From the NCBI GenBank assembly GCA_003643935.1, contig QMLJ01000032.1, forward strand, positions 1 through 8,835: a stretch of DNA of 8,835 nt, read 5' to 3'. Origin of the DNA: Deltaproteobacteria bacterium. Its GTDB lineage: Bacteria; Desulfobacterota; Desulfomonilia; UBA1062. The notes under the pieces were generated by a model. The model saw only the letters and a program-made list of their open reading frames with translations, did not search any database and had not been told where the DNA came from. Shown piece after piece: positions 1 to 6,580 of the stretch. Numbering within the stretch: the stretch's first letter is position 1; the number at the start of each line of letters is the position of its first letter. A program made the position numbers and the translations under genes.

Positions 1-186
1 ATACAGCAGACCCCCACATTCCCAAACAATATACCGACTGAGTTTATTGAAGGTATGTACAGAGATGAACAGAACCAGATGGTAATACTCATAGATATTG
101 AATCGCTGATACAGCCAGAAGAATGGATGGCTAAAGACACACAGACTACCGAGACCGAGCTTTATTCCCCTTTACAAAGGCCCTGA
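1..186 (+). CDS. CheW-like chemotaxis coupling protein, C-terminal fragment
   Basis: An open frame runs from base 1 to a TGA at 184-186 and gives 61 residues; the 5' part lies outside the window. The readable part contains PTEFIEGMYRDEQNQMVILI followed by DIESLIQPEEW. This matches the end of the CheW domain, where a 'G-(variable)-M-(I/V)-(I/L)-L-(I/V/D)-(I/L)-(E/D)-x-L' strand-helix pattern is typical (compare the E. coli CheW ending, recalled from memory). CheW proteins are cytoplasmic adaptors that link chemoreceptors to the CheA kinase. The domain could also be the end of a CheV or a multi-CheW protein, since only the C-terminus is visible. After the domain comes a polar tail of about 19 residues. 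The last 13 sense codons and the stop lie over the 3' end of lspA on the other strand. It is the only plus-strand gene supported here and suggests a chemotaxis locus to the left. Confidence 0.72.
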   Translation: MQQTPTFPNNIPTEFIEGMYRDEQNQMVILIDIESLIQPEEWMAKDTQTTETELYSPLQRP

Positions 187-637
187 TAAATATACCGATA
201 ATGGCAATAGATATGTATGTATCTGCCATGTTGAATGTAGGCCATGACAAGGCACCTATATGGAAATTTAAGAAGTCGACGACCTCATTGAACCTAAGCC
301 TGTCTGTAAGATTACCCAAGGCGCCTGCAATAACAAGATAAAACATTGCTTCCAAGAAGACATCCTCAGCACCCTGCCTTGTTAAGATAAAGACTATAGC
401 AAGACATGCAGCTATAGTAACGATTAAAAAGAATATAGTCCTCCACGAGACCGGAATCCCTTGTAGTATACCAAAGGCAGCACCAGTATTCCTCACGTGT
501 ATTATATCGAAGAAACCTGGTACCACGATTACTCCACGCCCTTTAGGCAAGTTCTCGCACACAATCCACTTTGTCAGCTGGTCAAGCGCATAGAGTGGAA
601 CAACAAAGAGGACAAACCATAAACTCCATTTCTTCAT
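146..637 (-). CDS. lspA: Lipoprotein signal peptidase (signal peptidase II)
   Basis: This 163-residue inner-membrane aspartyl protease removes the signal peptide from diacylglyceryl-modified prolipoproteins, and its length is normal for the family. Hydrophobic segments lie at about residues 5-20, 67-85, 95-110 and 138-154, as expected for four membrane spans. Conserved family blocks are visible: LDQLTK near residue 18, NTGAAFG at 50-56, and AGALGNLTDRL at 104-114. The two catalytic aspartates are D121 in VVDF and D139 in FNMAD. The ATG overlaps the ileS stop as ATGA (634-637), so translational coupling with ileS is likely; I see no strong independent Shine-Dalgarno. ileS-lspA adjacency is a classic bacterial arrangement. 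The 3' end overlaps the convergent CheW-like gene by 41 bases, and only the basic tail (KGNKARSR) and neighbouring codons are involved. Confidence 0.96.
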   Translation of the reverse strand: MKKWSLWFVLFVVPLYALDQLTKWIVCENLPKGRGVIVVPGFFDIIHVRNTGAAFGILQGIPVSWRTIFFLIVTIAACLAIVFILTRQGAEDVFLEAMFYLVIAGALGNLTDRLRFNEVVDFLNFHIGALSWPTFNMADTYISIAIIGIFIRAFVKGNKARSR

Positions 638-3420
638 GAAAGTTGTTCTTCACACCTTGGACATACATCCGGGTATTTACTGCTTTTACCCACCTCCTCG
701 CTGTAATGCCAGCACCTGTTGCACTTCTTCCCCCTTGCCCGCTCTATTTCTATGGTCAGGCCCGGGAAATCCCCTTCCTCGGCACCCAGAGACGAATCCC
801 TTGCAACCTCCACCGAGGATACAATAAAGACCTCTTTGAGGAACCTTTCAACCCCCTTTATGAAATCAAAGGTCTTACCATCTGCCAGGAGCCTGACATT
901 GGCATCCAGGGAATGGCCTATCACACCATCCCTCCTCGCTGCCTCCATTGATTTTGACACCTCTTTCCTGAGTGAGAGTATCCGCTCCCACCTTGCCTTT
1001 AAGGTATCATCCATTAGCCCAGGGTCAACATCCGGTAGGCTGCTTAGATGCACACTATCTTCCTTGCCTTTAAAAACCGGCATATTTTCCCATATCTCCT
1101 CGGAGGTGAAGGATAGTATGGGGGCTATCATCCGTACAAGGTCCATTAATATCCTGAAAACAGCGCTCTGTGCTGATCTCCTGGGAAGGGAATCAGGCTT
1201 GTATACGTACAACCTGTCTTTCAGTACATCCAGGTAAAAAGAACTCATGTCCACCACGCAGAAATTGTGTATAAGCTGATAAATGGTATGCGGTTCGTAT
1301 TCTTCGTATGCCTTCCTCACCTTTCTGAGAAGCTCTTGTGACCTGTGAAGAGCAAACCTGTCCATCTCCAGCATATCATCGTAGCTAACCATATCCGTAT
1401 CTGGATCAAAGTCATATAGGTTACCCAGCATGAATCTGGATGTATTGCGTATCCTTCTATATGTCTCCACCAACCTGTCAATTATCTCGTTAGATATCCT
1501 TATGTCCGTTGTGTAGTCCTGGGCACTCACCCAGAGCCTAAGTATCTCTGCACCGTACTTTTTTATTATGTCCTGTGGAGATATTACGTTACCTACTGAC
1601 TTGGACATCTTTTTCCCCTCGCCGTCGACAACAAAGCCATGGGTGAGGACAGACATGTAGGGTGCACTCCCCCTTGTCCCAACTGAAGCAAGTAGTGTAC
1701 TCTGAAACCAACCCCTGTGCTGGTCAGAACCCTCAAGGTACAAGTCCACGGGCACACCTAGTCTGGGATCCTTCTCGCATACAGCAGCGTAACTCACGCC
1801 TGAATCAAACCAGACATCAACTATATCCTCTTCCTTCACAAACTCCTCCCCAGAGCACTTTGGACATCTGGTACCCTCGGGCAGTAGTTCCTTCTCGGTC
1901 CTGTCAAACCACGCGTCTGCACCCTCTTTCTCGAATATACCTGCTACGTGCTCTGCAATATCCTTGGAGGCTAGCTGTTCACCGCATGCCTTGCAATAGA
2001 ATACAGGGATGGGTACACCCCATGCCCTCTGCCTTGATATGCACCAGTCAGGCCTGTTTTCTACCATTGAATATATCCTGTCCCTACCCCAGCCAGGTAT
2101 CCAGTGCACCTTATCTATGGCCTCCAGTGCCCTCTTCCTCAAGTCATTATGTTCCATGGATATAAACCATTGGTTCGTGGATCTGAATATAATGGGATTC
2201 TTGCACCTCCAGCAATAAGGGTAGGAGTGTGCATATTCCTCATGCATAAGCAGGGCCCCTTTTTCATCCAGTGCCTTATTCACATTCTCGTTTGCATCGA
2301 AGACAAACTGTCCAGCAAAGCCCTCCACGTCGCCAGTGAACCTTCCATCGTCGTCAACAGGAGAATATACATCAAGGCCGTACTGCTTCCCTATGTCATA
2401 ATCCTCCTCACCGTGGCCAGGTGCAATATGAACGCAGCCTGTACCGGCATCCAGGGTCACAAAAGGCGCAAGTATGACTACAGATTCCCTGTCATAGAGA
2501 GGATGCCTGGCCTTGAGCCCTTCCAGTGAGCGCCCGTCAATGATTGCAAGCGTATCGTAATCCGACGCACCTATCTTTTGCATGACAGGATACACCAGAT
2601 CGGATGCAACGATTAGCGTGCCGTACTTCTCTGTCTTTACCAACGAGTATTCCACATCTGGATGAACAGCAACGGCAAGATTGGCAGGTATGGTCCACGG
2701 GGTGGTTGTCCATATAACGATGTAGGTATCGTCATCCACTTGGTGTCCGCCTACTCTCTGTCCTATGTCGGAAAGCAGCTTAAATCTTACGTATATGGCA
2801 GGTGTCACCTGGTCATGGTATTCCACCTCTGCCTCGGCAAGGGCGGTCTTGCAACTAGCACACCAGTACACAGGTTTTCTTGCCTTGTACATGGCCCCCT
2901 GCTCAATAAACCTACCGAGTTCCCTGACTATGGTAGCTTCGTAATCATAGGTCATGGTACGATACGGGTCTTCCCACAGGCCAAGCACACCAAGTCTCTT
3001 GAACTCATCCCTCTGTATGTCAAGAAACCTGCTCGCATATGCACGGCAGGCCTTGCGTAATTCGGACTTGGATCTTACATTACCTTTGCCGCCAACATCT
3101 TTTTCCACCTGATGTTCTATGGGCAGACCATGGCAATCCCAACCAGGCCTGTAAAAACTATTATAGCCCATCATGAACCTGGATTTTATGATGATGTCTT
3201 TAAGTATCTTGTTGAGAGCAGTACCAAGATGTATATGGCCGTTGGCATAAGGCGGCCCATCATGAAGTATAAATTTATCCCTGTCCCTGGATGCATCCAT
3301 GATCATACCGTACAGGTTCATTTCATCCCATCTTCTGATGTATTCCGCTTCCCTAGCTGCCAGCCTGGCCTTCATGGGGAAGCTCGTCCTCGGTAGGCAA
3401 AGAGTGCTTTTATAATCCAT
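634..3420 (-). CDS. ileS: Isoleucyl-tRNA synthetase
   Basis: This 928-residue class I aminoacyl-tRNA synthetase charges tRNA-Ile with isoleucine in the cytoplasm; the length is close to E. coli IleS. The N-terminus (MDYKSTLCLP, then FPMKA) is the usual start. The HIGH-type motif is GHIHLG at residues 61-66 and the KMSKS motif is at 604-608. The CP1 editing domain includes WTTTPWTIPAN at 237-247 and GTGCVHIAPGHGEEDY at 326-341, with D340 as the likely editing aspartate. The C-terminal zinc ribbon uses C900, C903, C920 and C923. Further CxxC pairs sit at 187/190, 403/406, 477/480 and 519/522. The ATG at 3420 is preceded by AGGAGG with a 5-base spacer, and its own promoter appears just upstream. 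It is the first gene of ileS-lspA, and its stop overlaps the lspA start. The long plus-strand frames across it are shadows. Confidence 0.98.
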   Translation of the reverse strand: MDYKSTLCLPRTSFPMKARLAAREAEYIRRWDEMNLYGMIMDASRDRDKFILHDGPPYANGHIHLGTALNKILKDIIIKSRFMMGYNSFYRPGWDCHGLPIEHQVEKDVGGKGNVRSKSELRKACRAYASRFLDIQRDEFKRLGVLGLWEDPYRTMTYDYEATIVRELGRFIEQGAMYKARKPVYWCASCKTALAEAEVEYHDQVTPAIYVRFKLLSDIGQRVGGHQVDDDTYIVIWTTTPWTIPANLAVAVHPDVEYSLVKTEKYGTLIVASDLVYPVMQKIGASDYDTLAIIDGRSLEGLKARHPLYDRESVVILAPFVTLDAGTGCVHIAPGHGEEDYDIGKQYGLDVYSPVDDDGRFTGDVEGFAGQFVFDANENVNKALDEKGALLMHEEYAHSYPYCWRCKNPIIFRSTNQWFISMEHNDLRKRALEAIDKVHWIPGWGRDRIYSMVENRPDWCISRQRAWGVPIPVFYCKACGEQLASKDIAEHVAGIFEKEGADAWFDRTEKELLPEGTRCPKCSGEEFVKEEDIVDVWFDSGVSYAAVCEKDPRLGVPVDLYLEGSDQHRGWFQSTLLASVGTRGSAPYMSVLTHGFVVDGEGKKMSKSVGNVISPQDIIKKYGAEILRLWVSAQDYTTDIRISNEIIDRLVETYRRIRNTSRFMLGNLYDFDPDTDMVSYDDMLEMDRFALHRSQELLRKVRKAYEEYEPHTIYQLIHNFCVVDMSSFYLDVLKDRLYVYKPDSLPRRSAQSAVFRILMDLVRMIAPILSFTSEEIWENMPVFKGKEDSVHLSSLPDVDPGLMDDTLKARWERILSLRKEVSKSMEAARRDGVIGHSLDANVRLLADGKTFDFIKGVERFLKEVFIVSSVEVARDSSLGAEEGDFPGLTIEIERARGKKCNRCWHYSEEVGKSSKYPDVCPRCEEQLS

Positions 3421-3425
3421 TGTAT

Positions 3426-3431
3426 CCTCCT
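3426..3431 (-). promoter_or_regulatory. Shine-Dalgarno of ileS
   Basis: A full AGGAGG lies 5 bases before the ileS ATG, which fixes the start at 3420. Confidence 0.85.
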
Positions 3432-3451
3432 AGACTGTATGAAGAAGGCAA

Positions 3452-3479
3452 TCTATATCAATGAGACATGGCTTGTCAA
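3452..3479 (-). promoter_or_regulatory. Sigma70-type promoter for ileS-lspA
   Basis: On the minus strand a perfect -35 box TTGACA (3479-3474) is followed, after 16 bases, by TATAGA (3457-3452), a 4/6 match to TATAAT. A TG dinucleotide one base upstream of the -10 gives an extended -10 (TGATATAGA). Transcription would start near 3445, leaving an untranslated leader of about 25 bases. That is too short for a T-box or other riboswitch. An alternative -10, TAGATT, with an 18-base spacer is also possible. The element sits in the only sizeable intergenic gap on this strand, directly upstream of the strong ileS ribosome binding site. This is predicted from sequence only. Confidence 0.65.
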
Positions 3480-3489
3480 CGCTTGCGAG

Positions 3490-3501
3490 GGTATATATAC
3501 C
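3490..3501. repeat. 12-base perfect palindrome upstream of ileS promoter
   Basis: GGTATATATACC is identical on both strands. It lies 10 bases upstream of the predicted -35 box of ileS, a position where an operator or activator site could act. It could equally be a chance A/T-rich palindrome; no second copy was noticed in the window. Confidence 0.4.
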
Positions 3502-3538
3502 TTAGAACACCGGTTTCAGCCTCAAGAACAGGCCCTGT

Positions 3539-4516
3539 TTAGTCTGTACCTCCATCAGGCCGGGATACAAGCGTGCCAGAGATCCTGTTTACCACCGGGG
3601 CTAGACCAGATATAATATCCTTAATCACCTCTTCCACGCTCTTTAGTTCCTTTATCATGCCTGCCACCTGCCCGCTCATCAGGGAGCCATTGTCCATATC
3701 CCCCTTGACTGATCCAATGTATGTCCTGTCAGAGCCTATCATCTCGAGAATCTTTACAGGGTCAACTCCTTTTCTCTCGGCATCGATAATCTTCTCGGTA
3801 AAGTCGTTCTTTATAACCCTGGTAGGGTCATTAAAGGCCCGTCCAGTGATTGTGGTATCCGTGTCACCGGCATTTATTATGGCCATCTTGAAATTCTCAT
3901 GCACTGGTGATTCCTTTGTCGCAACAAACCTGGTGCCCATCTGTATTCCCTCTGCACCGAGCGCAAAGGCAGCAACCATGCCTCTTGCATCTGCAATACC
4001 TCCCGCTGCAATAACAGGTATTCTTACTGCATCTACAACCTGGGGAACCAGTGTAAACGTGGTCAGTTCGTCCCTGCCGTTGTGCCCCCCTGCCTCGAAA
4101 CCCTCGGCAACAAGCATGTGATAACCAAGGTCTTCCACCTTTTTTGCCATTTTAACGTTTGCCACCACGTGTATTGCTATCACACCCGCATCTAACAGCA
4201 TCTTGTTTACCTTTGCAGGGTTACCTGCAGAGGTGACAACAATATTGACACCCCTTTCCAGGGCTGCATTCAGCATAACTTCATAATCCGGCCTTATAAG
4301 AGGACAGCTCACCCCAAAGGGCCTATCCGTCATACCCTTCAATGCCCTCAATTCCTTGTCAAAGGTATCCAGGTCCATGGCACCTATACCCATCACGCCA
4401 AGTCCACCTGCATTGGAGACTGCTGCTGTAAGCCTGGAATTGGATACCCATACCATGCCCCCCTTTAGTATGGGATACTCTATGCCAAGCAACTCGCTTA
4501 CCCTGGTCTTGATCAT
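3539..4516 (-). CDS. FabK / nitronate monooxygenase-family FMN oxidoreductase
   Basis: This 325-residue TIM-barrel flavoprotein belongs to the family that includes FabK (enoyl-ACP reductase II, which reduces trans-2-enoyl thioesters with NAD(P)H) and nitronate monooxygenase (formerly 2-nitropropane dioxygenase). Visible blocks are the N-terminal GIEYPILKGGMVWVS at 11-25, AGGLGVMG near 36-43, TSAGNP at 95-100, EAGGHNG at 141-147 with H145 as the conserved active-site histidine, and the FMN phosphate-binding strands AAGGIADARG (170-179) and GAEGIQMGTRF (187-197). Several stretches recall Streptococcus FabK: the 'KTR(V/I)(S/T)ELL' start, VIKN (235-238) and GDMDNGSLMSGQVAG (272-286). I therefore lean to an enoyl-thioester reductase-like enzyme, but sequence reading alone cannot exclude nitronate oxidation. 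The ATG at 4516 has GGAGG 6 bases upstream. It follows the ligase homologue by 13 bases and closes the liv operon. No signal peptide or membrane segment is seen, so it is cytoplasmic. Confidence 0.88.
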   Translation of the reverse strand: MIKTRVSELLGIEYPILKGGMVWVSNSRLTAAVSNAGGLGVMGIGAMDLDTFDKELRALKGMTDRPFGVSCPLIRPDYEVMLNAALERGVNIVVTSAGNPAKVNKMLLDAGVIAIHVVANVKMAKKVEDLGYHMLVAEGFEAGGHNGRDELTTFTLVPQVVDAVRIPVIAAGGIADARGMVAAFALGAEGIQMGTRFVATKESPVHENFKMAIINAGDTDTTITGRAFNDPTRVIKNDFTEKIIDAERKGVDPVKILEMIGSDRTYIGSVKGDMDNGSLMSGQVAGMIKELKSVEEVIKDIISGLAPVVNRISGTLVSRPDGGTD

Positions 4517-4522
4517 TTAGCA

Positions 4523-4527
4523 CCTCC
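4523..4527 (-). promoter_or_regulatory. Shine-Dalgarno of the FabK-like gene
   Basis: GGAGG lies 6 bases before the ATG at 4516, inside the 13-base gap after the ligase stop. It supports this start and co-transcription with the upstream gene. Confidence 0.75.
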
Positions 4528-4529
4528 AA

Positions 4530-5813
4530 TCATGGTCTTTCATCCACAACCACACCTCTACCTGATATCACTGCACCTGGGACTATCTTTACCTTCATCC
4601 TCACACCAAGTCCTGCATACATTGCCCTCTCTATCCTCTCGATAAAGGTTTCCTGTGCCCTCATCTCGTCGAAGAAAAGGCCTTCCTTCACCTCGAGAAG
4701 GACTTCAGATAATTCCCTTGCACCCTCCATGTACACCCTGACCTGGAACCTCGTATCAACACCCTGTTCAGATAGTATCTGCTCTATCCTGGATGGATTC
4801 ACCATTATGCCCTTTACCTTGAAGCTATTGTCAACACGCCCATAAAAACCACTCAACCTCATGTGGGTTCTACCACACGGGCAACTATCCTCCATTATAG
4901 AGGTAATATCCCCGGTGCGGTACCTTATCAAGGGATAGGCCTCCCTTGTCAGGGTTGTTATCACCAGTTCTCCCTTTTCACCTGGATCAAGCCTTTTAAG
5001 GCTTTTAGGGTCAATGACCTCGGCTATAAAGTAATCTTCATATACATGTAGCCCCTCGTGTACCTGGCATTCTCCTGCTATGCCCGGGCCCATTACCAAG
5101 CTGGAGCCGTAGTTGTCAAAGACCTCTATGCCAAGACCAGACTCAATCTCTTTTCTCAATTCCAATGACAAGGGCTCCCCCCCCATGATACCCGTCTTTA
5201 GGCGTAAGGCCCTTGGGTTTACATGCATTTGCTTCACGGTGTCCATGAGCACAAGGGCATATCTAGGTGTACAAGCAAGCACTGTTGTAAGATAATCCTG
5301 CATAATCATTATCTGCTCAGCCGTATTACCCACACCTGTGGGTATAACAGACGCCCCAATGAGCTCAGCCGCTGCATGCATACCAAGACCACCAGATAAC
5401 AACCCATAACGAAATGCAATCTGTACCACGTCATCCTTTGTTACACCTGAAGCCACCATATACCTGGCTACCAACCTTGCCCAGTTAATGAGGTCATTCC
5501 TGGTATATCCTGTAACAACAGGCTTACTGGACTTGGCAGATGGCCTGTGCATCCTCACCACTTCTCTCAAGGGAACGGCAAACATGTCATAAGGATAATT
5601 GGCTTCTATGTCCTCCCTCGTAGTTAAAGGAAGACTCTGGAGGTCATCTATAGACATTATATCCTCGGGGAGAATGCCAACATCGTCGAATGCCCTCCTG
5701 TAATGGGCAACATTTAAATATGCCCTGTTAAGGGTTGACTGCAACCTCTCCAGCCTGAGCACATCCAATTCCTCCCTAGGCATTGTCTCATGGACAGGAT
5801 CAAAATATGTCAT
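4530..5813 (-). CDS. PaaK-type phenylacetate-CoA ligase homologue with degenerate active-site motifs
   Basis: This 427-residue protein is related over its full length to PaaK-type ligases, which adenylate aryl or acyl acids and transfer them to CoA. PaaK hallmarks include the start FDPVHETMPREEL (4-16), the LPLTTREDIEANYPYDMFAV block (61-80), GLLSGGLGMH (137-146), a CTPRYAL block (181-187), MGPGIAGEC (241-249), PLIRYRTGDIT (294-304) and CPCGRTH (311-317). C249, H252, C311 and C313 may form the metal site reported in some PaaK relatives. The key adenylation motifs are altered. The phosphate loop, normally SSGTTGKP, reads PSAKSSKP (91-98). The A5 motif, normally YG(L)SE, reads YGSSL (235-239). 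The C-terminal A10 lysine segment (SEGKAKR in PaaK) reads ISGRGVVVDER. Catalysis of adenylation is therefore doubtful. I chose the ATG at 5813 because it overlaps the livG stop as ATGA, has GGAGG 7 bases upstream and begins where PaaK proteins begin. A longer frame to 5924 would add 37 unrelated residues inside livG. Confidence 0.88.
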   Translation of the reverse strand: MTYFDPVHETMPREELDVLRLERLQSTLNRAYLNVAHYRRAFDDVGILPEDIMSIDDLQSLPLTTREDIEANYPYDMFAVPLREVVRMHRPSAKSSKPVVTGYTRNDLINWARLVARYMVASGVTKDDVVQIAFRYGLLSGGLGMHAAAELIGASVIPTGVGNTAEQIMIMQDYLTTVLACTPRYALVLMDTVKQMHVNPRALRLKTGIMGGEPLSLELRKEIESGLGIEVFDNYGSSLVMGPGIAGECQVHEGLHVYEDYFIAEVIDPKSLKRLDPGEKGELVITTLTREAYPLIRYRTGDITSIMEDSCPCGRTHMRLSGFYGRVDNSFKVKGIMVNPSRIEQILSEQGVDTRFQVRVYMEGARELSEVLLEVKEGLFFDEMRAQETFIERIERAMYAGLGVRMKVKIVPGAVISGRGVVVDERP

Positions 5814-6580
5814 ACAATATCCTCCCCCAGGTAAGCATCTATTACCCTCTGGTCGTTCCTCACCTCCAGGGGTGAACCAGAGGTCAGAACTGAACCCTCG
5901 AACATGACTACTACCTTCTCGCATATATCCATTACAAGGTTCATATCATGCTCAATGAGCACAATCGTGAGATGCATATCCTTCCTTATCCTCTTTATCA
6001 AGGAATCAAGCTCTTCTGTCTCCCTTGGGTTCATACCGGAAGCAGGCTCATCCAAAAAAAGCACCTTTGGCCTAGTTGCAACGGCCCTTGCAATCTCAAC
6101 TTTTCTCTGTTCTCCGTAAGACAGGTTTATTGCCTCCTGGTCTGCCTTGTCTTCAAGACCGAAAAGCCTCAACAGGGCCCTTGCATCCAAGACAAGTCTA
6201 CTCTCCTCCTGCCTCTTTTTCCTCGAATCCAATATACAATCTAGAAGTCCTGAGTTTATATGCAGGTGCCCCCCGGACATGACATTCTCCAGTACGCTCA
6301 TATCCCTGAAAATCGTAAGGTTCTGGAAGGTCCTCGCCATACCGAGCCTGACCCTCGAGTATATGGGTGCTCTGCTTATGTCCTTACCCTCCAGGTAAAT
6401 ATGTCCAAGGTCCTGCCTTATAAGGCCTGTGATCACGTTGAAAAGCGTGGTCTTACCCGCACCGTTAGGCCCTATGATACCAAGTATCTGGCCTTCCTCC
6501 ACCTCGAGGTCCACGCCATTTAATGCGCGTATACCCATAAAACTCTTGTGTATGGAATCTACCTTTAGTATCACTCCCAT
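5810..6580 (-). CDS. livG: Branched-chain amino acid-type ABC transporter ATP-binding protein LivG
   Basis: This 256-residue cytoplasmic ATPase subunit belongs to a HAAT-family importer (hydrophobic amino acids, amides, some carboxylates). Motifs in order are Walker A GPNGAGKTT at 37-45, Q-loop Q86 in ARTFQN, signature LSYGEQ at 153-158, Walker B VLFLDE at 173-178 with catalytic E178, and switch H211 in LIEHDM. The insert after the Q-loop (about 105-150), the LSYGEQR signature and the C-terminal YLGEDIV distinguish LivG from LivF. The start overlaps the end of livF by 10 bases, and the stop overlaps the ligase start as ATGA, so translation of the three genes is probably coupled. Gene order here is F then G, the reverse of the common G-F order. 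Confidence 0.95.
   Translation of the reverse strand: MGVILKVDSIHKSFMGIRALNGVDLEVEEGQILGIIGPNGAGKTTLFNVITGLIRQDLGHIYLEGKDISRAPIYSRVRLGMARTFQNLTIFRDMSVLENVMSGGHLHINSGLLDCILDSRKKRQEESRLVLDARALLRLFGLEDKADQEAINLSYGEQRKVEIARAVATRPKVLFLDEPASGMNPRETEELDSLIKRIRKDMHLTIVLIEHDMNLVMDICEKVVVMFEGSVLTSGSPLEVRNDQRVIDAYLGEDIV
5821..5825 (-). promoter_or_regulatory. Shine-Dalgarno deciding the ligase start
   Basis: GGAGG, within GGGGGAGG (5828-5821), lies 7 bases before the ATG at 5813 and inside the end of livG. It supports the 427-residue form of the ligase homologue over the longer frame. Confidence 0.75.

Noticed and set aside
111..135. Possible hairpin AGCCA / TGGCT downstream of lspA on the minus strand
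   Set aside because: The stem is short (5 bases) with a loop of about 10 bases and no T-tract, and it lies inside the CheW-like coding sequence.
719..1237. 172-codon plus-strand open frame, and several others between 636 and 3396 opposite ileS
   Set aside because: All lie over well-conserved ileS sequence on the other strand; none has recognisable protein features.
3421..3538. T-box or riboswitch leader for ileS
   Set aside because: The predicted leader is only about 25 bases, and no T-box-like sequence or extended structure is present.
3527..3539. Inverted repeat AACAGG-C-CCTGTT as terminator of the FabK-like gene
   Set aside because: A realistic hairpin has only a 5-base stem, overlaps the stop codon and is not followed by a T-run.
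3573..4121. 182-codon plus-strand open frame opposite the FabK-like gene
   Set aside because: It is antisense to a gene with clear family motifs, and its low-complexity Ser/Pro/Ala/Ile-rich translation is typical of a shadow frame.
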